Assembly: GCA_017512675.1 (NCBI GenBank)
Contig: JAFWEY010000007.1
Coordinates: forward strand, 1 to 34,943
Reading direction: 5' to 3'
DNA length: 34,943 nucleotides
From: Clostridia bacterium
GTDB taxonomy: Bacteria; Bacillota; Clostridia; Christensenellales; Aristaeellaceae
This document shows, piece by piece, positions 26,305-33,325 of the stretch (positions within the stretch are counted from its first letter, which is position 1; every line of letters starts with the position of its first letter). The position numbers and the translations under genes are program-made. The notes under the pieces were generated by a model. That model saw only the letters and a list, made by a program, of their open reading frames with translations, was not told the DNA's origin and ran no database searches.

Positions 26305-27305
26305 TCGTTCAAACCTCTTTCCTGCGCGTCCGACAGCGTCCGCGCTGCTTCGTCCAGCACGGCTTTGACCTCTTCCGCGCTGCTGAGGGTATTCACCCTG
26401 GCGCGCAGCCGCGCCGAATTGCGCAGCCCCGACATGTACCAAGCGATGTGCTTGCGCATTTCCAGCACCGCGCCCTTCTCGCCGCGCAGCGCGATTTCCC
26501 GGTCGAAATGCTCCTGCGCCGCGCGCATCCGGTCGGCGGCGGCGGGCCTGGAAAACGCCTCGCCGGAGAGCGCGCACAGGATCTGCCGGAACACCCAGGG
26601 ATTGCCCTGGGCGGCGCGCCCGACGGCCACCGCGTCGCAGCCGGTTTCCCGCAGCATGCGCAGCGCGCTGTCCCCGTCGGTCACATCCCCGTTGCCGATC
26701 ACCTTTACACGGGGCGGCAGCGCCCGGCGGACCTGCCTGATCACGTCCCAGTCGGCGCGGCCGCTGTAAAACTGATCCCGGGTGCGCGGATGCACGGTGA
26801 CCGCGGCGACGCCGGAATCGGCGCAGACTTTTGCGAATTCCACCGCGTTGACGCTCTCTTCGCTCCAGCCGGCGCGGAACTTGACGGTCAAAGGCACGCG
26901 AACGCGCTTCGCCATCGCCGACAGAATCGCCCCCGCGGCCTTCGGATCCTTCATCAGCGCCGAGCCGTCGCCGTTGGAAACGATCTTTCGCGCCGGGCAG
27001 CCCATGTTGACGTCGATCCAGGCGAAGCCGGCGTCCTGCAGCTGGTTCGCCGCCTCGGCCATCAGATCGGCGTCGTGGCCGAACAGCTGCAGCGCGGTCA
27101 GCCCTTCCTCGCCGCTGTGCGCGAGGAGCTCGTGGTGGGCGCGGAAGTCCTTCGGGGCATAAAGATAGCCTTTCGCGCTCAGCATTTCGCTTACCGCGAA
27201 GGCAGAACCGAACCTATGGCACAGCACGCGGAACGGAAGATCGGTGACGCCGGCCATCGGGGAGAGCCCGGCGCCGGCGGGAACGGCTACGCTGCCGATG
27301 TTCAT
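26301..27305 (-). CDS. dusB: tRNA-dihydrouridine synthase, DusB-like
   Basis: A 334-residue FMN-dependent enzyme that reduces uridines in tRNA. Family features: PMAGVTDLPFR (16-26), the catalytic Cys103 in NMGCPARKI (100-108), VHPRTRDQFYSG, GNGDV and the phosphate-binding VGRAAQGNPW. The start position fits the DusB N-terminus exactly. What is unusual is that the ATG lies only 3 nt after the U-run of a strong terminator-like hairpin; see 27309-27343. It leads the long minus-strand run down to 19148. Confidence 0.96.
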   Translation of the reverse strand: MNIGSVAVPAGAGLSPMAGVTDLPFRVLCHRFGSAFAVSEMLSAKGYLYAPKDFRAHHELLAHSGEEGLTALQLFGHDADLMAEAANQLQDAGFAWIDVNMGCPARKIVSNGDGSALMKDPKAAGAILSAMAKRVRVPLTVKFRAGWSEESVNAVEFAKVCADSGVAAVTVHPRTRDQFYSGRADWDVIRQVRRALPPRVKVIGNGDVTDGDSALRMLRETGCDAVAVGRAAQGNPWVFRQILCALSGEAFSRPAAADRMRAAQEHFDREIALRGEKGAVLEMRKHIAWYMSGLRNSARLRARVNTLSSAEEVKAVLDEAARTLSDAQERGLNE

Positions 27306-27308
27306 ACG

Positions 27309-27343
27309 AAAAAAACCGCTCCTTTCCGCGCGGGAGCGGTTTT
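27309..27343 (-). terminator. Intrinsic terminator or attenuator immediately before dusB
   Basis: On the minus strand an 11-bp stem AAAACCGCTCC/GGAGCGGTTTT with a 10-nt loop ends in seven U residues, and the dusB ATG follows 3 nt later. It would terminate transcripts of the gene ending at 27397. The best ribosome site of dusB (AAAGGAG) lies in the loop and 3' arm of this hairpin. Confidence 0.8.
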
Positions 27344-27396
27344 GACCGCCGGAACGCGCTGCATGATCGCCGGTTCCGGCGGCGCATTGCCGATCA

Positions 27397-27966
27397 TTAT
27401 ACCGGAGCGCCGGCCGCGGGAATCGGCGTCGGCTCGGAAAATACCTGGGTCTGTATGAGCCCGGCGATTTTCCAGCGCCCGTCCACGCGATACAGGGTGA
27501 CGCTGTAGCGGCCGCTGTTCACCCAGTCCGGCGGTGAAGCCGTCAGCTGGCCCTGCCGAACCAGCTGCTGCTTGCCGGCGACCACGCTGCCGTGAATGTC
27601 CGTCACGCGGTAGGAGATCACGGCCTGCGCCGTATCCTCCCACGGCCAGCACCAGACCCACTCCAGCCCCACATGGCACTCGTAATCGGTGATGTTGTAA
27701 TAGATATAGGGGGAATCGGAGGACAGCGCAACCGCCAGAGTTTCGTCGCTTTCCAGCGTATCGGCCCGGAAGTAATTGATCAGATCCTCCGCGTCCTCGC
27801 GGGTCAGGATGGTGTGGGTGCGGGCGGCCATGCCGTCCGACAGCAGGATATAGATGTTCGCGCCGTACATCGAAACATAAAAGCCCAGAATCAGCACAGA
27901 GACGATCAGGCTGAATATCAGGAGCCTGGAGGCGGTAAACCACAGAAAACGCCGAACGTATTTCAC
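27397..27966 (-). CDS. Membrane-anchored protein of unknown function
   Basis: A 189-residue protein with a basic N-terminus (KYVRRFLW) and one membrane helix at about 14-38, then an extracytoplasmic domain of about 150 residues. The C-terminal part (SGRYSVTLYRVDGRWKIAG, about 151-169) resembles the strand pattern of NTF2/SnoaL-like domains, but no motif is decisive. The end is Pro-rich. Start GTG 27966 is chosen for the AAAGGAG site; a promoter lies at 28000-28028 and a terminator follows at 27309-27343, so it is likely a single-gene transcript. Confidence 0.7.
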   Translation of the reverse strand: MKYVRRFLWFTASRLLIFSLIVSVLILGFYVSMYGANIYILLSDGMAARTHTILTREDAEDLINYFRADTLESDETLAVALSSDSPYIYYNITDYECHVGLEWVWCWPWEDTAQAVISYRVTDIHGSVVAGKQQLVRQGQLTASPPDWVNSGRYSVTLYRVDGRWKIAGLIQTQVFSEPTPIPAAGAPV

Positions 27967-27999
27967 GCGGAATTCTCCTTTAATAGCGATAACGAAGTC

Positions 28000-28028
28000 A
28001 CTATAGCAGATTCGGCGGAAAAGTTCAA
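28000..28028 (-). promoter_or_regulatory. Sigma-A-type promoter for the 27397-27966 gene
   Basis: Minus strand: -35 TTGAAC (28028-28023), 17-nt spacer, -10 TATAGT (28005-28000) with an upstream TGC. The -35 box lies within the 3' arm of the terminator of the upstream stator operon. Confidence 0.65.
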
Positions 28029-28049
28029 CAGAAGATACGTTGAACTTTT
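28019..28049 (-). terminator. Terminator of the ZorAB-like operon
   Basis: A perfect 11-bp stem AAAAGTTCAAC/GTTGAACTTTT with a 9-nt loop, 3 nt after the stop of the OmpA-domain gene. It is symmetric enough to act in both directions, although the U-run is short (UUUU within the stem). Confidence 0.75.
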
Positions 28050-28052
28050 CGC

Positions 28053-29120
28053 TTACTCGCTGTCCATTTCCTCCAGCAGCGTGCGCATGTCTTCGATCAT
28101 TTGCTCGTCCTGCAGACGGAATTTGAATTCGACGCGGCGGGAGGCGTCCATGTTGATGGAGCCGTCGCCGTTGTAGACCGGATTGGAATAGCTGCGGCCG
28201 TTGGCGGTGACGATCTGCTTCAGGCGCTGTTTCATCCCGCCGGTGATGCCCCGGTACTCGTCCGCCAGAATGTATTCCATCACCGACAGCGCGCGCTCCT
28301 GGGAGAGCTTCAGGTTGTGCATATAGGTGCCGGGGGTGTCGGTATGGCCTTCGATGATGATTTCCGCCACGTTGTCGCTGTCTTCGGATTCCATCAGCAC
28401 CGACAGATACACCGGCAGGAACTGATCCAGCACGTGTTTGCCGGATTCCTTGAGCTCCGATTTGCCGGAATCGAACAGCACGCTGGCGTCCAGGCGGATC
28501 GCGCCGGTGTTCCCGTCCACCACCGCGTGCACGTTGGCGTTTCTCAGCGCCGTGCCCAGGGAAGCGATGATGCGGGCGCGCACGCCGACCAGCGCTTCCA
28601 GCCGCGCCTGCTGTTCATCCATCTTCTGCTGCTGGGTTCTGAGAAGCGTCTGCTGTTCCGCCAGCTGATCCTGCGCGGAGGCCAGAAGCGATTGCTGCTC
28701 CGCCAGCTGCGCCTGGGCGTCTTCCAGGTCCTTTTTCTGCTGCTCCAGAAGCTGATTGGCGGAATCCAGGTTCTTCTCGTAAAGAAGCAGCTTCGCCTGC
28801 TGCGCGATCTGCTCCTGCTCTGCCGCGGTCAGCTTGGCCTCGGTTTGCTTCAGCGCCTCGTCCTTTTCCGTCAGCGCCTGGTTCTTTTCGGTCAGCGCCG
28901 CGTCCTTTTCGTCCAGCTCGGCCTGCTTCTGATCCAGGATGCCGCTTTGCCGCACCAATTCCGCGGTTTTGATTTCCAGCATATCCAGATATTGGAACGC
29001 GCAATAGAAGATGACCAGGATAAACACCAGAACCAGCCCGCTCATCATATCCGAAAAGCCGAGCCAGTGGGTGCCGCTTTGGGTGCTTCTTCTCGTGCGA
29101 CGCTTTTTCGTGTATGCCAT
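28053..29120 (-). CDS. ZorB/MotB-like stator protein with OmpA peptidoglycan-binding domain
   Basis: A 355-residue protein with a basic N-terminus, then one membrane helix (about 22-44) beginning HWLGFSDMMSGLVLVF. Asp24 occupies the place of the ion-carrying Asp of MotB and ZorB. A long coiled coil rich in Gln and Glu covers about 50-178, with short repeats such as DEKDAALTEKNQALTEKDEA. The C-terminal OmpA-like domain (about 207-336) has LFDSGKSELKE and IEGHTD, which bind peptidoglycan. Known ZorB proteins are shorter and lack so long a coiled coil. Together with the upstream MotA-like gene it should form an ion-driven 5:2 motor. No flagellar genes are present. Confidence 0.87.
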   Translation of the reverse strand: MAYTKKRRTRRSTQSGTHWLGFSDMMSGLVLVFILVIFYCAFQYLDMLEIKTAELVRQSGILDQKQAELDEKDAALTEKNQALTEKDEALKQTEAKLTAAEQEQIAQQAKLLLYEKNLDSANQLLEQQKKDLEDAQAQLAEQQSLLASAQDQLAEQQTLLRTQQQKMDEQQARLEALVGVRARIIASLGTALRNANVHAVVDGNTGAIRLDASVLFDSGKSELKESGKHVLDQFLPVYLSVLMESEDSDNVAEIIIEGHTDTPGTYMHNLKLSQERALSVMEYILADEYRGITGGMKQRLKQIVTANGRSYSNPVYNGDGSINMDASRRVEFKFRLQDEQMIEDMRTLLEEMDSE

Positions 29121-29153
29121 GCGCGCCTCCTTTGGCGTTGGGATTTTCCGCGA

Positions 29154-30725
29154 TTATGCCCGGTTCAGCCGCGAAGCGCAATCGTCAAGCGCCTGCGTCA
29201 GGCCGCCCAGCGCGGCTTCCAGCCGATCCGCCTGCTGCGCGTACAGATCGGCGGCGCCCGCGACTTCCTCCGGCAGGTTCGAAACGCTGTCGCGCACGTC
29301 GCGAATGGTCACAGAAAGCTGTTCCAGCGACTGATTGACGTTTTTGAAGAACGTATTGAAGGTTTTGTCGATATCCTTGCTGACGCCGTTCACCAGCGCG
29401 TTGTGGCTGGCGGCAAGCGTGTCGCCGGAAGCGCGCAGTTCGCCCGCGGTATCCCGAAGGGCATCCTGCGCCGCTTTGTTTTCCTCGCGGAACAGCATCA
29501 TGAAGCCGTCCGTCGTCTGCTGGTATTTTTCCATCGCGCGCACGATTTCGCCCTGCAGCTTGCCGACGGACTGCAGATACCCGTTCTGCTGGCGCGCCAC
29601 CACCTCCAGATGCTCGGCGTTGGCCGCCATGCGCCCGTAGCCGTCCTCCGCCGCGGCCGCGGCTCTGTTCATCCGGTCCAGATAGGAATCGTATTTGGTC
29701 ATCAGCTGATCGGAAATCCGCTGCACCTCAGTGATGCTCTGCGCGGTCCGCCCGAGCCCTTCCATTACGTTTTTGAGGCCCGCGGCCATTTCGCGCTGAT
29801 CGCGGCAGGTTTCCTCCAGCGTCTTTTCCAGCATCTGGAACTGGCCGTTCACCGAGTGGTTCATCTGCTGGATGAAGCGCTGCACCAGAAGGTCGGTGCC
29901 GCGAATCTGCTCGCGCGCCACCTCGTCGGAGAAGGTGCGCAGCGCGGAATCCAGCGGCGCAATGGCCTGCGCCATCGCTTCTCCGGTAATCTTCGCCATG
30001 CGCTGGGGAAGGCCGGATTTCAGATCCGCCGCCATCTGCTGAATCAGCGCGGTCTGCTCCTGCTGATAGATCGCGATCTGCGTCATCGGATCCACCGACT
30101 GCACCCCGGGCATGCTGTTCATCGCGGCGTGGAAATCGTCCAGCGCACGCACCGCGGCGCCGCTGACGATGCGGGTGATCAGCGTGAGCAGCACGGAGGC
30201 TACCACGCCGACGATGGAGGTCATGAACGCGTACTGCATGCTGGGCAGCAGCCGCTGAATGGCCTGCATCACCGCGTCGGAGGTATCCATCGAAAAATTC
30301 GACAGGCCGGTGGATATGCCGATCAGCGTGCCCAGAAAGCCCAGGGAAACCATCAGCCCGGGCACTGCTTCGCCAAGCTGGCTGCGGCCGGGATTCTCGA
30401 TCGCGGTTTCCTCGTTGATGTAGTCTTCCACGTCCGCGGGATTGTGATATTCGCCGTCGGCGAAGAAGAGGTTGTTCAGGTACGCCTGCCAGTGCGGATA
30501 GAGCGAGCCGCCGCCCAGAAAGTTTTCATCCTGCCACGCGGTGCCGTTCTTCGCGCCCTTGCGGATCGCGCGCGCCGCGCGCCGCAGAAGGCGCTTGTTG
30601 TGCCACACCGGAAATACGCATTTGATCAGTGAAATGACGAACAATACGACAATGGCCACATAGACGAGGGAGGAAAACACGTTCTTCAGGAACTCCGCCC
30701 CCAGCGCCTGAACCCATTCGTTCAC
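29154..30725 (-). CDS. ZorA/MotA/TolQ-like stator protein with long cytoplasmic tail
   Basis: A 523-residue protein with three membrane helices: about 15-38, 120-141 and 165-188. LGEAVPGLMVSLGFLGTLIG (117-136) is the MotA/ExbB-type pore helix. Residues about 190-523 form a long helical, coiled-coil cytoplasmic tail, the hallmark of Zorya ZorA, in which the tail is proposed to pass the phage-entry signal to effectors. ZorC, ZorD or ZorE homologues are not adjacent, and the neighbours are housekeeping or unknown. The start is GTG 30725 with AAAGGGGCG upstream. The ZorB-like gene follows after 33 nt. Confidence 0.85.
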   Translation of the reverse strand: MNEWVQALGAEFLKNVFSSLVYVAIVVLFVISLIKCVFPVWHNKRLLRRAARAIRKGAKNGTAWQDENFLGGGSLYPHWQAYLNNLFFADGEYHNPADVEDYINEETAIENPGRSQLGEAVPGLMVSLGFLGTLIGISTGLSNFSMDTSDAVMQAIQRLLPSMQYAFMTSIVGVVASVLLTLITRIVSGAAVRALDDFHAAMNSMPGVQSVDPMTQIAIYQQEQTALIQQMAADLKSGLPQRMAKITGEAMAQAIAPLDSALRTFSDEVAREQIRGTDLLVQRFIQQMNHSVNGQFQMLEKTLEETCRDQREMAAGLKNVMEGLGRTAQSITEVQRISDQLMTKYDSYLDRMNRAAAAAEDGYGRMAANAEHLEVVARQQNGYLQSVGKLQGEIVRAMEKYQQTTDGFMMLFREENKAAQDALRDTAGELRASGDTLAASHNALVNGVSKDIDKTFNTFFKNVNQSLEQLSVTIRDVRDSVSNLPEEVAGAADLYAQQADRLEAALGGLTQALDDCASRLNRA

Positions 30726-30777
30726 ACAATCGCCCCTTTCGCAGGAGAAATACACGATATTTTCCTTTTGACGCGCG

Positions 30778-30953
30778 CGTTTCGCGAATGGTTCCAAAGG
30801 CCGTGCCCGGCAGGGGGCATGAGGCGCCGTGTTCAGCGGGAATCCTGTTTGACGGCAAAGGGGTTCAAACGCGGAGCACAGGGGACGTCAGCACGGAAGA
30901 TGAACTTGCGCAGCGGTAAGAAATGTGATATGATGAAATCGGATTCCGGTTTA
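30778..30953. repeat. Direct repeat R1, copy 1 (~176 bp)
   Basis: Matches 34769-34943 with six substitutions and one single-base deletion. It contains GAGCACAGGGGACG, a near-match to the terminal inverted repeat of the RAYT-derived elements, and a sigma-A-like promoter at its right end. Confidence 0.92.
30906..30934 (+). promoter_or_regulatory. Sigma-A-type promoter inside R1
   Basis: -35 TTGCGC (30906-30911), 17-nt spacer, -10 TATGAT (30929-30934), pointing toward the short secreted-peptide frame at 30994. The same sequence is duplicated near the end of the window. Confidence 0.6.
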
Positions 30954-30993
30954 TGAATGGAATCGCGGGAACCGGAGAACGGAGGATACATGT

Positions 30994-31056
30994 ATGAAAA
31001 AGCTAATCGCGTTGTTGATGTGTATGCTTCTTCTGCTGCCCGTGGCTCTGTCGTAA
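30994..31056 (+). pseudogene. Truncated start of a secreted protein gene (signal peptide only)
   Basis: Twenty codons, MKKLIALLMCMLLLLPVALS, form a textbook Sec signal peptide with a Lys-rich n-region and Leu-rich h-region. A GGAGG site precedes the ATG by 8 nt and a promoter lies upstream, but a stop follows at once, 12 nt before a RAYT-derived element. It is best read as the front of a secreted protein gene cut off by rearrangement. A genuine 20-residue hydrophobic peptide is possible but less likely. Confidence 0.6.
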
Positions 31057-31068
31057 ACACATGAAGAA

Positions 31069-31230
31069 GGTTCTCTGTGTTCCCGGAGTTTCAGCACGAA
31101 CTCCCTAACAATTCCAAAGCTGATGCCTGTTATCCGGTCTGCCGAATGGAGACGCCATATCTCAACGTTTCCCTGAGCCCCTTACAGGGGGTGTGCTCTC
31201 GCCAACACAGAGAACCGTCCCCTTGTGCTC
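31069..31230 (-). mobile_element. RAYT/REP-derived element, copy 1, interrupting IS110
   Basis: Terminal inverted repeats GGTTCTCTGTGTT (31069-31081) and AACACAGAGAACC (31204-31216) lie near its ends, and the right end reads CCGTCCCCTTGTGCTC. Between them the minus strand encodes, with a frameshift, GVSIRQ and TGISFGIVREFV, which look like the C-terminal helix-turn-helix of a REP-associated Y1 transposase. A second copy is at 34589-34767. It joins IS110-derived coding sequence at about 31231. Confidence 0.7.
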
Positions 31231-31389
31231 CACGTGTAGCTCTTTCAGCCGGTTTATGTATCGCACGATATTCAGGTGGTCCGGCTTGACCTGCGTCTTT
31301 GCGAATTCCTTGTCTTCCGCAATCGCGTACGTGCAAAGTGTGTAGTTTGAGGTATGGACATCCATTCCGACAGAGAGTATACTATCCAT
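31231..31389 (-). pseudogene. IS110-family transposase, N-terminal fragment
   Basis: From the ATG at 31389, about 52 codons match the start of an IS110-type DEDD transposase: ILSVGMDVHTSNYTLCTY includes the first catalytic Asp of the RuvC-like domain. An AAGGAGGAGC ribosome site precedes it. After KELH the frame enters the RAYT-derived element, so the rest of the DEDD domain and the Tnp20 (catalytic Ser) domain are missing. The fragment cannot transpose by itself. Confidence 0.8.
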
Positions 31390-31644
31390 GTAGTGCTCCT
31401 CCTTTTGCTTGCGGTAATCCCTGCAGCTTTTTCTTCTCTATTAGCCTACAGGTAAATCTGCGATCTTGCAACCGCGGGGGCACTACATATTATCCCCGGT
31501 GCTCTCCGCGAGTGTTCTTTCCGAAGGACGGTGCTGAAACGCTCCAGCAGATGATTGAGCGACTACTGCGCTGGGATATGATGAACGCAATTGAGGGCGA
31601 CATCCTTTCTGATGCCGCCCTCACGGGATCATAATCAGAGCTCT
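31390..31644. other. Probable IS110 left-end leader and a short unknown gene end
   Basis: Between 31390 and about 31508 lies non-coding DNA upstream of the IS110 transposase start, the place where IS110-group elements encode their bridge RNA. From about 31509 to 31634 the plus strand reads an open frame ending GDILSDAALTGS and a stop, with no start of its own; it looks like the 3' end of an interrupted gene that I cannot identify. Confidence 0.4.
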
Positions 31645-31968
31645 TTATGCCGTGATGAAGTCAAACGCATCGTCGATATCCTTCAAGGCTTCTTCCCGCT
31701 TCCGCTCATCCTGAACCAGTTCAGCGCGGCTGCGCATGCTTTGAAGGAGCTCACGACTTTGTGTCTTTTCGGCCAGATCTTCAGCGATCTCACCAAGCCA
31801 CCAGATTTCCTCGTCTGTGCATTCCTGTTCGAAGAATCGGATGGAAGCCGCGACATCGATCGTCAATGCTTCGATCTCTTTCTCCCACCAAGGGATCTCA
31901 TAGTAGTTGGCATTGGGGTTTGTGATTCTTTCATGGATGGCTGCATGTATTCTCTCGAAAACATCCAT
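31645..31968 (-). CDS. Small acidic protein, likely immunity partner of the upstream toxin
   Basis: A 107-residue acidic helical protein with several Trp (WWEKEIEAL, EEIWWLGEIAEDLAEKT). No catalytic motif or membrane segment is seen. It starts 2 nt after the stop of the EndoU-like gene, with an AGGAGGAGGAAG site inside that gene's end. Size, acidity and this placement are what an immunity protein to a small basic nuclease toxin would show, and I recall similar sequences beside polymorphic toxins. The assignment is by context. Confidence 0.6.
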   Translation of the reverse strand: MDVFERIHAAIHERITNPNANYYEIPWWEKEIEALTIDVAASIRFFEQECTDEEIWWLGEIAEDLAEKTQSRELLQSMRSRAELVQDERKREEALKDIDDAFDFITA

Positions 31969-31970
31969 TA

Positions 31971-32456
31971 CTACTTCTTCCTCCTCCTGCTCGGCTGGTT
32001 TTGTGCATCCGGGAATATGGTTGCCACTTGACCATGTGTTTTGATCACACCGACTCTGACACCTTTGTATGTACCCCAGATAGTCACGCCATCCTTAACA
32101 CCTCGATTATGCTTCAAACGGCTTACGTGTTCACCTGCTCGAACCATGTCCTTCACAGACCAGTTCTTGGGAAACCATGCCATCCCAGTTCCAGTTTTCT
32201 TTATCTTTGATTTGATGGAAGGGATGTTGCCAACTCTTACACAATTTGGGTAGGTCTTGACGATGTTATAGGCTATCCCATTTCTGTCCATGACATCAAG
32301 AGCAGATTGACCATGGCCACCAGACTTGATGTTCTGAATCGCTCCGGTTCTCGGATTGCGACTGCACTCACCGTCGAAACTGTGAATCAAAGCTTGATGG
32401 TGAACGATGGAGCTGCCGTGTGATGTATAGTACCTTCCAGAGACGCCGGTACCCAT
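31971..32456 (-). CDS. EndoU-like (BECR-fold) RNase toxin domain protein
   Basis: A 161-residue basic protein. The C-terminal ~110 residues look like a bacterial EndoU or related BECR nuclease toxin: SGGHGQSALDVMDRNG (45-60) with His48, VRVGNIP, WFPKNWS (94-100), GTYKGVRVGVI and the closing VATIFPD (144-150), then a Lys/Arg tail. It has no secretion domain of its own and so differs from usual polymorphic toxins, where this is a C-terminal part. I prefer ATG 32456, eight nt after GGAGG; GTG 32465 overlaps the DUF4417 stop. It is coupled to DUF4417 upstream and the acidic protein downstream. The exact fold needs structure prediction. Confidence 0.6.
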   Translation of the reverse strand: MGTGVSGRYYTSHGSSIVHHQALIHSFDGECSRNPRTGAIQNIKSGGHGQSALDVMDRNGIAYNIVKTYPNCVRVGNIPSIKSKIKKTGTGMAWFPKNWSVKDMVRAGEHVSRLKHNRGVKDGVTIWGTYKGVRVGVIKTHGQVATIFPDAQNQPSRRRKK

Positions 32457-32461
32457 ATCGA

Positions 32462-33232
32462 TCACCTCCGCTTCATTGAGGTGATCCAGTCTGGATACTG
32501 TACGAACCTGGTCCTTGTCTCCAGCTCCTGGAATATGCCTTTGGGCATTGAGCCGTATACCAGAACAATTTCTGGTTCCAGTTCGTCCAACATGGCGATC
32601 AGACCGTTCCGGAAATGATGCCTGTTTTCTTCGCCTCGAACACAGCCATACGTACCGATTGAAACGATGCTGTGTTTCTCAACACCCAGGAAAGCGACTT
32701 TTTCTGGAAGGACGCTTGTGGTGTAGGTGCGCTCATCACCCCAGCGAATATTGGGGACAACATACAGCCCATTCTGCTGAAGATGATGACCGATTGCACG
32801 GTTCATGTAAGTGTTTGCGATCTGCAAACAGAGAGGCATGTCCCTGTAGAGGGAACAATCCGGAGAGACGATCCCTGAAAACTTCCTAAAGACGTCCAAG
32901 TGTTGATCCGTGACTGTGATCACATCATTGAACTTCAGATCGTGCTCATAGAAGACCAGGAACTTTCCGATGCCGTCCGTCCTGCTTCGGCAACTAAAGG
33001 GTACCATTCCGTCAGGAATAATGAATTCATCCGGCTTGAAGATGGTTGGAATTTCCAACACGCCGGCGAAGGTGGCTTCCTCGACAAGATCAGCGCGAAA
33101 GCCGTCGTCAATGATGATTCTGCTCAAGGTGAAATCTCCCTGCGCCTGTCCGTTTGGCGCGATTTCAACCAGACCGGACAAGATTTTGCCTGGTCGAATT
33201 GACACCAGAGCAGAAACATGGTAAAATCTCAT
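32462..33232 (-). CDS. DUF4417 domain protein
   Basis: A 256-residue protein of the DUF4417 family, best known from phages and mobile elements. Core motifs are FLVFYEHDLKF (91-101), SPDCSLYRDMPL (123-134), NIRWGDERTY (161-170), SIGTYGC and VLVYGSMP (224-230). The molecular function is not known. The first ~45 residues have no match that I recognise. It sits directly upstream of, and overlaps, the EndoU-like gene. An 11-bp inverted repeat brackets its start codon (33210-33264). Confidence 0.85.
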   Translation of the reverse strand: MRFYHVSALVSIRPGKILSGLVEIAPNGQAQGDFTLSRIIIDDGFRADLVEEATFAGVLEIPTIFKPDEFIIPDGMVPFSCRSRTDGIGKFLVFYEHDLKFNDVITVTDQHLDVFRKFSGIVSPDCSLYRDMPLCLQIANTYMNRAIGHHLQQNGLYVVPNIRWGDERTYTTSVLPEKVAFLGVEKHSIVSIGTYGCVRGEENRHHFRNGLIAMLDELEPEIVLVYGSMPKGIFQELETRTRFVQYPDWITSMKRR

Positions 33233-33264
33233 TGCCTAGTAGAGACGTGTTCGCATGTTTCTGC
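33210..33264 (-). promoter_or_regulatory. Inverted repeat around the DUF4417 start codon
   Basis: Arms GCAGAAACATG (33210-33220) and CATGTTTCTGC (33254-33264) match perfectly over 11 bp. One arm is in the leader; the other covers codons 5-8. In mRNA the start codon would sit in the 33-nt loop, so it could control translation, or it could be an operator in DNA. Confidence 0.6.
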
Positions 33265-33270
33265 CCGCAG

Positions 33271-33317
33271 AGTGCTTATGATTGCTGCGCCAACAGCCTT
33301 CAATAAGCACTTTTTTT
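33271..33317 (+). terminator. Possible plus-strand terminator-like inverted repeat
   Basis: AGTGCTTA (33271-33278) and TAAGCACT (33304-33311) pair around a 25-nt loop and are followed by a seven-T run (33311-33317). It is oriented as a terminator for plus-strand transcription, but no plus-strand gene precedes it, so it may instead block antisense reading into the immA-like gene. Confidence 0.4.
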
Positions 33318-33325
33318 GTCGACAA

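Larger units (their letters stand above)
30726..31161. other. Repeat-rich stretch between the stator operon and the mobile region
   Basis: Contains direct repeat R1 copy 1 (30778-30953), a promoter (30906-30934), a 20-codon signal-peptide-like frame (30994-31056), and most of RAYT-derived element copy 1 (from 31069). No other gene is supported. Confidence 0.7.

Noticed and set aside
28053..30725. Flagellar MotA/MotB stator
   Set aside because: The MotA-like protein has a 330-residue coiled-coil tail and only three membrane helices, the MotB-like protein has a long coiled-coil spacer, and no flagellar genes are nearby.
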